DNA of 40,195 bases from Dehalococcoidia bacterium (GTDB lineage Bacteria; Chloroflexota; Dehalococcoidia; GIF9; UBA5629), in NCBI GenBank assembly GCA_016930155.1, contig JAFGHL010000129.1, forward strand, positions 1 to 40,195, written 5' to 3'. How positions within the stretch are numbered: the first letter of the stretch is position 1; each line of letters opens with the position of its first letter. Positions 32,862-39,788 of the stretch are shown in pieces. The notes below the pieces were generated by a model that saw nothing but the letters and a program-made list of their open reading frames with translations, was not told the origin of the DNA and did no database searches. The translations under genes and the position numbers were made by a program.

Positions 32862-33734
32862 ATGGAGTACAAGGAGCTTAAATACGAGGTGTCGGAGGGC
32901 ATCCTCACGCTGACGCTCAACAATCCGGACAAGATGAACTCGATCACGGCGTCGACCTGCAGGGAGCTGCTGGATGCATTCGACAGGGCCGATAACGACG
33001 ACGACGTGCGCGTGGTGATTGTCACCGGCGCCGGCAGGGCGTTCAGCGCAGGGGCCGCCCTGGGGGGAGGAGAGGAAGCCAAGGGCTCGTACTTCATGGA
33101 GCGTTTCATGGGCAGGGAGGATGACCAGCCGCACCGTGATGAGGGCGGCATCGTCGTGCTGCGCATATTCGATATGAAGAAGCCCATTATAGCCGCCATC
33201 AACGGGTCGGCGGTGGGATTCGGCATTACCATGACCTTCCCCATGGATGTACGCATCGCCTCGACCAACGCCAAGATGGGACTGGTCTTCTGCCGCAGGG
33301 GCATCGTCTTCGACGGCTGCGCAAGCTGGTTTCTAACACGCCTGGTAAATATGGGCGTCGCCACCGAGTGGGTCTACAGCGGCAGGGTTTTCAGCGCCAA
33401 GGAGGCTTTCGAAAAGGGGCTGGTGAGCGAGCTGCTGGAGCCGGAAGCGCTGCTGCCCCGCGCGCGAGAGATCGCCGCGAGCATAGCCAACAATTCATCA
33501 TCCATCTCCGTGTCGCTCTGCCGCCAGATGATGTGGAAGATGCTGGGCGCAGACCATCCCATGGAGGCCCATCAGGTGGAATCGAAGGCGCTCAACTGGA
33601 TCTTCGGCGTGCCCGACGCCAAGGAAGGCATCATGTCATTCCTGGAGAAGCGGCCACCCGCCTTCCCCATGAAGCCAAGCAAGGATATGCCCGCTTTCTA
33701 CCCCTGGTGGAAGGAACGGCCGTTTAAATACTAG
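32862..33734 (+). CDS. Crotonase-superfamily protein (enoyl-CoA hydratase/isomerase)
   Basis: The 290-residue protein has the crotonase oxyanion segments TGAGRAFSAGAAL and KKPIIAAINGSAVGFGITM. The two glutamates of classical enoyl-CoA hydratase are not conserved: the GGGCEL position reads GFGITM and the PE position lies in GLVFCRRG. The stretch CRRGIVFDGCASWFL aligns with the RRGIVPEA-SSWFL subgroup, in which the Glu is replaced here by Asp151. Hydratase, isomerase or another acyl-CoA lyase activity are all possible. AAGGAGG precedes ATG. It is convergent with the FHA-winged-helix gene, with one base between the stop codons, and marks the end of the metabolic part of the window. Confidence 0.85.
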   Translation: MEYKELKYEVSEGILTLTLNNPDKMNSITASTCRELLDAFDRADNDDDVRVVIVTGAGRAFSAGAALGGGEEAKGSYFMERFMGREDDQPHRDEGGIVVLRIFDMKKPIIAAINGSAVGFGITMTFPMDVRIASTNAKMGLVFCRRGIVFDGCASWFLTRLVNMGVATEWVYSGRVFSAKEAFEKGLVSELLEPEALLPRAREIAASIANNSSSISVSLCRQMMWKMLGADHPMEAHQVESKALNWIFGVPDAKEGIMSFLEKRPPAFPMKPSKDMPAFYPWWKERPFKY

Positions 33735-33735
33735 C

Positions 33736-34419
33736 TTAAACCAGCATGTAGCCGAACGCCTTGCGGCTGATGATGCGGGAGGGGTTGGAGGTATCCGGCT
33801 CTATCTTCTCCCGCAGCCGGTGCACGAGCTGGTCGAGCGTCGCATCCGAGATAGCTGCCGGGTCCAGACTATCGAACCATACGGCCTTGATTATCTCGTC
33901 GCGCAGGCAGACCACGCCGGCGTTCTCGTAAAGGTAACTCAGCAGCTCGTACTCCTTGCGGGAAAGCTTAACCGCTTTGCCGTCTACATGTACCTCTTTC
34001 TTGGCCTCATCGATTTTTAGCCAGCTCACATCGGTGGATACGGCTTTCTGCCCGGCGCCCGCTCCCCTTCCCCCCAGCAAACTGGTGCTCTCGGTCTCCT
34101 TGAAGATCAAGAGCGAGTGCGCCGGCCCCGCCGCCACACCCAGCCCTATCTTGCAGTTGTGCTTCAGGTCGTACAGCCGACCTGCAATTATCCGGTCGTC
34201 GTTGAGCACGGTGCCGTTGGTGCTGCCAAGGTCCCTGATCTGATAATGGCCTTCTTTTTCAATTATCTCGATATGCCTTCGCGATACCGCTTCGTCATTT
34301 AACTCGATATCGGGCTTATACTGGGGTGTGCGCCGGCCCACGACCGTGGCAGCCTGCCGCAGGGTAAATATTTTACCGATATCGTCAACATCGCCCTTTT
34401 TAACTATTATGAAAGCCAC
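33736..34419 (-). CDS. FHA domain-winged-helix (OmpR-type) transcriptional regulator
   Basis: The 227-residue protein joins an N-terminal FHA domain (TVVGRRTPQYKPDIELND, then VSRRHIEI and RDLGSTNGTVLN, residues about 1-105) to a C-terminal OmpR/PhoB-type winged helix (VKLSRKEYELLSYLYENAG, SDATLDQLVHRLREKIEPD, ISRKAFGYMLV, residues about 128-227). FHA domains bind phosphothreonine. No receiver domain is present, so control would come from Ser/Thr phosphorylation rather than an aspartate relay. EmbR of mycobacteria is a known FHA plus DNA-binding regulator under kinase control, but with a different domain order and a BTAD domain. GTG start, with AGGAGG 6 nt before it. It is divergent from the kinase/phosphatase genes, and tandem 11-bp repeats lie in the shared spacer. 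Confidence 0.9.
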   Translation of the reverse strand: MAFIIVKKGDVDDIGKIFTLRQAATVVGRRTPQYKPDIELNDEAVSRRHIEIIEKEGHYQIRDLGSTNGTVLNDDRIIAGRLYDLKHNCKIGLGVAAGPAHSLLIFKETESTSLLGGRGAGAGQKAVSTDVSWLKIDEAKKEVHVDGKAVKLSRKEYELLSYLYENAGVVCLRDEIIKAVWFDSLDPAAISDATLDQLVHRLREKIEPDTSNPSRIISRKAFGYMLV

Positions 34420-34497
34420 AACGGGCCTCCTGCTTTATGCGGGCCGTATTTCCTCTTGCAGTATAATATATCCGGAGCGATCATGGCAGAAAACCGA

Positions 34498-34566
34498 GAT
34501 GTCAGATTTATATTAGGTATTCGTCAGAAGGCTGTCAAGCAATAGATTTTTCCGCAGCCTTAAAAT
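34498..34566 (+). promoter_or_regulatory. Four 11-bp direct repeats and -10 hexamer before the zinc-ribbon-FHA gene
   Basis: Units at 34498, 34509, 34520 and 34531 carry the cores TCAGA, TTAGG, TCAGA and TCAAG in identical phase (34502, 34513, 34524, 34535). The last unit ends GTCAAGCA, as does the last unit of the array at 38103. A -10-like TAAAAT (34561-34566) starts 19 bp after the array, with no recognisable -35, as in activator-dependent promoters. On the minus strand TATACT (34465-34460) could serve the divergent FHA-winged-helix gene. An AAGGCTG/CAGCCTT hairpin also overlaps (34528-34561). Confidence 0.55.
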
Positions 34567-34578
34567 GATGTGATAGCA

Positions 34579-35055
34579 ATGGAAGAGGTGATCAGCATTA
34601 GCGTCGTCTGCCCGGCCTGCCAGGGATTAAATGGTGCCGGCAGCTTTTTTTGCTACAGCTGCGGACACTACCTGGCCGAAGAGCCGATACGCAGCGATAC
34701 CGTCCTGGAGGAAGCCGTAGAATCTGCAGCACAGGGCGCTGCGGCCAGGATGATCATGCCGAAAGGAGGGGAGATCGTTCTGACGGACAATCCCAGGTTC
34801 ATTCAACGCAGCGATTTCGAGGGCAAGCTATCGCAGGATGCATTGATGAGTATCTCCAGACAGCATCTGCTGGTTACACATGAGAACGGCAGTTTTTTCG
34901 TACAGGACCATGGGCGCGACGGCACCGGCAGCACCAATCACACACGGGTCAATAATGTCGATATCCATCATAAAGGCAGACAGGCCATCAAGGACGGTGA
35001 CCGCATAGAGCTGGCCCGGCAGCCGGAGGCCACGATCATTTTCAGATCAAGCTGA
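34579..35055 (+). CDS. Zinc-ribbon-FHA domain protein
   Basis: The protein (158 residues from ATG 34579) has an N-terminal zinc ribbon (CPACQGLNGAGSFFCYSCG), a short acidic/alanine linker and a C-terminal FHA domain: MIMPKGGEIVLTDN, ISRQHLLVTHENGSFFVQD and GSTNHTRVNN. It is cytoplasmic, with no signal or membrane segment. The FHA fold is closely related to that at the C-terminus of the 38212 product (shared MPxGGE, SRQH and DGDxIELA-like segments). It probably recognises a phosphothreonine made by the kinase two genes downstream. Neither ATG 34579 nor the in-frame GTG 34570 has a clear ribosome site. A 22-bp gap separates it from the PP2C gene, so it probably begins an operon. Confidence 0.85.
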   Translation: MEEVISISVVCPACQGLNGAGSFFCYSCGHYLAEEPIRSDTVLEEAVESAAQGAAARMIMPKGGEIVLTDNPRFIQRSDFEGKLSQDALMSISRQHLLVTHENGSFFVQDHGRDGTGSTNHTRVNNVDIHHKGRQAIKDGDRIELARQPEATIIFRSS

Positions 35056-35077
35056 CATGAAACTGAAGGAGTTCTGA

Positions 35078-35881
35078 TTGGACACAGGATACGGCTGGGA
35101 TACCGGCCTTGTGAGAAAACTCAACGAGGACAGTGTCTTCTGCTGCACCTTCGATCTGCGCACTAGCTCGGGCACGGTATCGGCAGGCCTGCTTGCGGTG
35201 GCGGACGGAATGGGTGGACATGACGCCGGAGAGGTGGCCAGCGACCTGGCCATCAGGATTTTTCAGGCCGAATGTATCTCAGGGTTGCTGGCCAGGCAGA
35301 CGAAGCCCGGTTTGCCGCTGCTGGCCTCCGCCTTCAGTCAGGCTAACAACGCCGTCCTTGAGGCTGCAGCGGAGAGGTCTCTGCAGGGCATGGGCACCAC
35401 TCTCACCGCAGCGCTTATCGCCGGCCAGGACATGTACGTTGCCCATATAGGGGATTCCCGCTGTTACATTATCAACACCAGGGAGACTTTACAGGTCACA
35501 ACGGACCACTCGGTGGTACAGGAGATGGTAGATAAAGGGCATATTTCCGCGGAGGAAGCCCTGGCACATCCGCGCCGCAACGAGATAACGCGCGTGCTCG
35601 GATACAGCGCCGACAGCGGGCCGGACCTGATACAAATCAAGCTTTACGCCGGCGATAACATACTGCTGTGCTCGGACGGCCTGTGCGGTGTGCTTCCTTC
35701 TGATAAAATCAAAGAAACGGCGCTTGGCTCGCAGAGTCCCGCACAGGCCTGCGCGGACCTGATCTCTCAGGTCAATCTGGCCGGCGGCCCCGACAATATA
35801 TCGGTTATTATAGCCAGGCCCGGCGGCCTCCCTTCCTGGCAGGCGGTGGTATCGGCAAAGACGGGGGTGAAAACAGCTTGA
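35078..35881 (+). CDS. PP2C-type Ser/Thr protein phosphatase
   Basis: The 267-residue protein carries the full bacterial PP2C motif series: TGLVRKLNEDSVF, VADGMGGHDAGEVAS, GMGTTLTAAL, AHIGDSRCYII, TTDHSVVQEM, LCSDGLCGVL and GGPDNISVIIA. The aspartates that bind Mn/Mg are all present, so it should be active. It would reverse phosphorylation by the kinase encoded next, as PstP/PrpC-type enzymes do. The start is TTG, with AAGGAG 6 nt upstream; no ATG is nearby. Its stop overlaps the kinase ATG (TGATG), so phosphatase and kinase are translationally coupled. Confidence 0.93.
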   Translation: MDTGYGWDTGLVRKLNEDSVFCCTFDLRTSSGTVSAGLLAVADGMGGHDAGEVASDLAIRIFQAECISGLLARQTKPGLPLLASAFSQANNAVLEAAAERSLQGMGTTLTAALIAGQDMYVAHIGDSRCYIINTRETLQVTTDHSVVQEMVDKGHISAEEALAHPRRNEITRVLGYSADSGPDLIQIKLYAGDNILLCSDGLCGVLPSDKIKETALGSQSPAQACADLISQVNLAGGPDNISVIIARPGGLPSWQAVVSAKTGVKTA

Positions 35882-36897
35882 TGGACGATCCGACCATCTT
35901 CGTCATAGCCTTCGCCCTGCTCTTCACCAGCATACCGGTCACAGTGGCCATTATTCAGGCGGTCCAGCGGCACAGGGCAAACGCCTCAGCCCGGCGCCAG
36001 GGCAGGCCGCAGCAACAGCAGGCCCAACCGGAAAGCAAGCATCGCATCAACAGCCGCTACGAGCTTAAAGCGCCGGCCTTCAAACAGGGAGGCATGGCCA
36101 ACATCTGGCTGGCCAGAGACCGCACCAGCGGCAGGAAATGCATCATCAAGACACCCCGCCGGGGCACCACCATGGATAATGTATATCTGGACAAGCTGCG
36201 TCAGGAAGCCGCTTTCCTGAAAAGGCTACAGCATCCCAACATAGTCACCTACCTGGATGATTTCTATTACAAAGGGGAATTCCACCTGGTACTGGAGCTG
36301 GTAACGGGCGAAACTATCATGTCGTCCTCTCCCAGGACGTCGGCCGGTGAGCAGAAGCTCCTGACCTGGGCAGGACAGGCGCTGGACGCCCTGTCCTATA
36401 TCCACGCCGCGGGTATTGTGCACAGGGACGTCAATCCTAAAAATATCATGCTGAGCGGAGACGGCGGCATCAAGCTGATCGACTTTGGCACGGCAAAAAG
36501 CCTGGAGAGCATGAAGAGGGACACGGTCAAAACAGATCCCTTCACGCAGATAGCCAACAAGGGTTTCGACATTCCTGAATTGTTCATAGGAGGCGAGAGC
36601 GACCAGCGCTGCGACCTTTGCGGTCTGGCACAGACCTGTATATACCTGCTCACACTCAGACAACCCAACGACCTGTGTCTCGAGCTGATCCGCACCAACT
36701 GGCCGCGGAGCTATAGCGAGGCCGGCAAGGTGGCGGACAACATGATCTCGGCAGGCATCTCCGAGAGGACATCGCGGTGCCTGGCGCAGGCCATCATGTT
36801 TTCACCGGGCAGCAGATTTGCCAGCGCCACGGCCATGCGGGCGGCGCTGCTGTCTGCAAACGAGTGCGAGGTGAAAGAAGTGGGGGTTTCTAAATGA
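35881..36897 (+). CDS. Membrane-anchored Ser/Thr protein kinase
   Basis: The 338-residue protein has one N-terminal membrane segment (IFVIAFALLFTSIPVTVAII), a glutamine-rich linker, then a Hanks-type kinase domain. Visible are the glycine loop KQGGMANIWLA, invariant Lys90 (CIIKTP), HRDVNPKN with Asp183 and Asn188, DFGTAK with Asp201, and a reduced APE motif (FDIPEL). The TM lies at the N-terminus with almost nothing outside, so unlike PknB-type kinases it has no extracellular sensor such as PASTA repeats. Sensing may come from the two separate TM-FHA proteins that follow. Start and stop overlap both neighbours (1 nt and 4 nt), indicating a single operon. Confidence 0.92.
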   Translation: MDDPTIFVIAFALLFTSIPVTVAIIQAVQRHRANASARRQGRPQQQQAQPESKHRINSRYELKAPAFKQGGMANIWLARDRTSGRKCIIKTPRRGTTMDNVYLDKLRQEAAFLKRLQHPNIVTYLDDFYYKGEFHLVLELVTGETIMSSSPRTSAGEQKLLTWAGQALDALSYIHAAGIVHRDVNPKNIMLSGDGGIKLIDFGTAKSLESMKRDTVKTDPFTQIANKGFDIPELFIGGESDQRCDLCGLAQTCIYLLTLRQPNDLCLELIRTNWPRSYSEAGKVADNMISAGISERTSRCLAQAIMFSPGSRFASATAMRAALLSANECEVKEVGVSK

Positions 36898-38042
36898 GAC
36901 GACCTATGTCAGCACTGCTATTTGCGCTGGCTGTTATGCTCGTTTGCCTGAGCGCAGTGGCCCTCACACACGTATGCGCATATGCCATGGGCGCGCCGAC
37001 CGATAACTTCACCATACCTGATCCCATGGATGATGCCCAGCATAATGAGATCAAGCCGCCCGTTATTTTCATTCTGCGCAGCACTACTGCGCTGCCTTTA
37101 GACGCATCGCCTGAGCTGGCCGCAACCATACAGGGTACATCCCCCAAAGGGAGCGCCAGCATCACGGGCGACGAGCAATGGTACCTCGATGTCGATATCA
37201 ACATGCCGGGCTGGCTCTATATATATGAATATTATCCGGCGGCCGGCGACGACCAGGGCAGATGGATTGCCTATAAATGGCAACTAACCGAGCAGGGCCA
37301 GTGGAGGCTCGGCCCATTCCGGCCGGGTGAGGATGAGCCGGAGGGTCAGCATATATACAGGCTCTTCTTTTACGGAAACGGACAGTGGGCCGCAGACAGC
37401 GGCAAGGAGCAGAGAAGTAGCCTTGTCTACTGGAACTACATCAAAGACCAGGTGGAGCCGGACCAGCCGGCCCAGCCGGCCCAGCCAACCCAGCCAACCC
37501 AGCCGGACGCACCATCAACGCCCGAGCCGCCCGCCACACAGGATAACAGCCTGCTAAAATTCATAACCAATCCCTTTTTCCTTCTGATTGCTCCTTCAGC
37601 CATAGTCATTATTGTGCTGCTGGGGCTGTACGCGCGCCGCCGCCTGCGCCAACAGAGTCTCCCCGGCAATACCGCTCAGCAGCCGCTGGTGGAATTGCTC
37701 GAACAGCCGGGTACACCGCCGAAATCACCGGTGCACGGCGCCCCCATGGCTATACTGGAATTACCCAACGGACTGAAAATTCGGCTGAGCGAAGAAAGCG
37801 AGATTATCGGACGCGCCCAGGTCGCCAGGTCGCTGGGACTGGATGAGCTGGGGATGATATCAAAGCAGCACTTTAAAATCAGCTTTGCGGACGGCAAGTC
37901 CTTCATTGAAGACATGGGCAGCGCCAACGGCACTACCGTCAACGGCGCTGATATTCGTGACGCCGGCCCTGTGGAATTGAAAGACGAGGACGTTATCGAG
38001 ATGGCCGGCACGACCAGCCTGAAGTTTCGATCCAGCCATTAG
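36894..38042 (+). CDS. Signal peptide, aromatic-rich outer domain, TM and cytoplasmic FHA protein (1)
   Basis: The 382-residue protein has a signal peptide (probable cleavage after AYA, residue 31) and an outer domain at about 90-185 with repeated aromatics (PGWLYIYEYYPA, GRWIAYKW, QWRLGPF). A Gln-Pro-Ala/Thr linker at about 191-205, a membrane helix at about 225-246 followed by the basic ARRRLRQQ, and a cytoplasmic FHA domain at about 285-382 (IIGRAQVARSLG, ISKQHFKISF, DMGSANGTTVNG) follow. I cannot name the outer domain. ATGA overlap with the kinase couples the two. The likely job is to sense something outside and dock on phosphothreonine inside. Confidence 0.85.
   Translation: MRRPMSALLFALAVMLVCLSAVALTHVCAYAMGAPTDNFTIPDPMDDAQHNEIKPPVIFILRSTTALPLDASPELAATIQGTSPKGSASITGDEQWYLDVDINMPGWLYIYEYYPAAGDDQGRWIAYKWQLTEQGQWRLGPFRPGEDEPEGQHIYRLFFYGNGQWAADSGKEQRSSLVYWNYIKDQVEPDQPAQPAQPTQPTQPDAPSTPEPPATQDNSLLKFITNPFFLLIAPSAIVIIVLLGLYARRRLRQQSLPGNTAQQPLVELLEQPGTPPKSPVHGAPMAILELPNGLKIRLSEESEIIGRAQVARSLGLDELGMISKQHFKISFADGKSFIEDMGSANGTTVNGADIRDAGPVELKDEDVIEMAGTTSLKFRSSH
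37464..37508 (+). repeat. Five tandem 9-bp repeats encoding the QPA/QPT linker
   Basis: Units CAGCCGGCC, CAGCCGGCC, CAGCCAACC, CAGCCAACC and CAGCCGGAC run head to tail in frame. They encode QPA-QPA-QPT-QPT-QPD, the linker between the outer domain and the membrane helix of the TM-FHA protein. Such repeats can change copy number by slippage, which would alter linker length without shifting the frame. Confidence 0.85.
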
Positions 38043-38102
38043 CCTCCTTATTCTTGAATGAGGGCCATGCCCGGCGTCCGGTTCAATCCTGTGATTCCCC
38101 TT

Positions 38103-38179
38103 TTTATCAGGTGTTTATCAGGAACCTGTCAGGTCAGGGTCAAGCAGAGGGTTGAATGTACACTTATACTTAATATAGA
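38103..38179 (+). promoter_or_regulatory. Four 11-bp direct repeats and promoter before the second TM-FHA gene
   Basis: Units begin at 38103, 38114, 38125 and 38136, with cores TCAGG, TCAGG, TCAGG and TCAAG exactly 11 bp apart (38107, 38118, 38129, 38140). The first two units share TTTATCAGG. TATACT at 38165-38170 starts 18 bp after the last unit, nearly the spacing seen before 34579. Alternatively TTGAAT (38152) and TATAGA (38174) form a 16-bp-spaced pair. Tandem 11-bp spacing is what PhoB/OmpR-type winged helices bind. Confidence 0.6.
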
Positions 38180-38211
38180 TACACCGACCACCCGGGAGAT
38201 GCATTACATAT

Positions 38212-39759
38212 ATGAAAAAAATCATCATACCGCTGCTGATCGCATGCATGATCGTATCAGCCGCGGCTGTAGTATTTTCGCCGGCGCAGGCGCAGCCATC
38301 GCCGCCGGTCAATCCTGATGAAAGCTGGCAACCGCCGGACGAGGGCGGTGACATGGTCGAGCCGCCGGTTGGTGTTGACACTTACAACCAGACCTGGCCC
38401 AGCCTTCAGATGACTGTCCCATCGCCACCGCCGGCGGGAGCAGCGGGGTCCATCGTAAACGCCTACCTGGTAACCAGCTACGGGCAAACGCTTTACAACC
38501 TTTATCGCAACGACCTGTGTTACCTGGTCGTTTCATTCAACGGCCCGGGGTATTTCTACCTGTGGGAATATTATCCGGCGGGGAGCACACCATACGGACA
38601 CTGGCTGTGTTACCGGTGGTACAGGCCTTATGCCGGCGTATGGCGCATCGGGCCGTTCAGCGCCGAGTCCTGGGATCCCGATGGACTCTACGTCTGGAAG
38701 ATGTGGTACAACTCCAGCTTCTCCTGGTCGGAGCGTACTCTAAGCTTTAATTACACACGCGGCAGCATTTCACCTTACAGCGGGCCGTTGCCCAGGCCCA
38801 TCTATCAGCCCGTGATCAATTCCTTCAGCGCAAATGCATCGTCGATAGATGTGGGACAAACCGTCACACTGACCTGGACCACGAGCAACGCCGGCAGCGT
38901 TACCATATCGCCCGGGATCGGCACGGTGGGAACATCCGGGTCGACGACCGTCACACCCGGCGCAACCACCACTTACACGCTATCGGCTATGGGCAGTTCC
39001 GGAAGCACGGTGACGTCTTCCGCCACCATTAACGTTATACCAAGGGTATCGCCTACGTTGAGTGTGCAGCAACCAACCATACAATCCGGGCGGTCCACTA
39101 CGCTTTCATGGAACGCCCCTGCCGCTCTGCAGGTATATATCGACGGGTTGGGGAATTTCGATGCCGTGGGCACAACGACAGTTGCGCCTAATCAAACGAC
39201 CACGTATAACCTCACCTCCACTTATATCGACGGTACGACGCAGACGGCAGCCGTTACCGTCACCGTCGAGCAACCCTTCTACCTTCTTTACGGCCTCATG
39301 GCGCTGCTGGCCATAGCCGCCATAATAATAGTCGTTATGATGGTCAAGAGGCCAAAGAGGCCGCAGCCTGCGCGCGCATCGGCCACAAGCGCAGATACCG
39401 CTACATCCACCGCAGCTACCTCGACGGCGGGTACCTCGCCTGCGTCGACTGCGATCACGGATGCCCCTCCCGCCAAGCTCATCATGCCGGACGGCGGCGA
39501 GATGCTGCTTGCCGGCAATGTCAGGGCGCTTGGCCGCCAGGACTTTGAAAAGCTGCTGCCGGCGGACAGGGCATCGTTCATCTCAAGACAGCACATCAAC
39601 ATATGGTACGAGGATGGGAAATACTATATCGAGGATCCCGGCAGCACAAACGGCACCAAGCTCAACGGCGAGGAGATCCGCGACAGCGGCAGGCAGGCCC
39701 TTGTGGAAGGAGACGTCATTGAGCTGGCCGATAAATTGAGTATCACCTTTAAAATATAG
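38212..39759 (+). CDS. Signal peptide, aromatic-rich outer domain, two Ig-like domains, TM and cytoplasmic FHA protein (2)
   Basis: The 515-residue protein has a signal peptide (cleavage probably after AQA, residue 27) and the same aromatic outer domain as the previous product at about 85-185 (PGYFYLWEYYPA, GHWLCYRW, VWRIGPF). Two related Ig-like domains follow at about 200-350, each with a GQTVTLTW/GRSTTLSW strand and a TTTYTL/TTTYNL strand. The membrane helix at about 356-378 and basic stop KRPKRPQP lead to a Ser/Thr/Ala-rich linker and a C-terminal FHA domain (ALGRQDFEKLL, ISRQHINIWY, DPGSTNGTKLNG). It has its own promoter region, so it can be made apart from the kinase operon. The Ig-like domains may extend the sensor through the envelope. 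Confidence 0.85.
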   Translation: MKKIIIPLLIACMIVSAAAVVFSPAQAQPSPPVNPDESWQPPDEGGDMVEPPVGVDTYNQTWPSLQMTVPSPPPAGAAGSIVNAYLVTSYGQTLYNLYRNDLCYLVVSFNGPGYFYLWEYYPAGSTPYGHWLCYRWYRPYAGVWRIGPFSAESWDPDGLYVWKMWYNSSFSWSERTLSFNYTRGSISPYSGPLPRPIYQPVINSFSANASSIDVGQTVTLTWTTSNAGSVTISPGIGTVGTSGSTTVTPGATTTYTLSAMGSSGSTVTSSATINVIPRVSPTLSVQQPTIQSGRSTTLSWNAPAALQVYIDGLGNFDAVGTTTVAPNQTTTYNLTSTYIDGTTQTAAVTVTVEQPFYLLYGLMALLAIAAIIIVVMMVKRPKRPQPARASATSADTATSTAATSTAGTSPASTAITDAPPAKLIMPDGGEMLLAGNVRALGRQDFEKLLPADRASFISRQHINIWYEDGKYYIEDPGSTNGTKLNGEEIRDSGRQALVEGDVIELADKLSITFKI

Positions 39760-39788
39760 CAACCGGAGTAATCAAAGAGGAGGTTAAA

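Noticed and set aside
37464-37508. CRISPR-like array
   Set aside because: The units are 9 bp without spacers and lie in frame inside a coding sequence.
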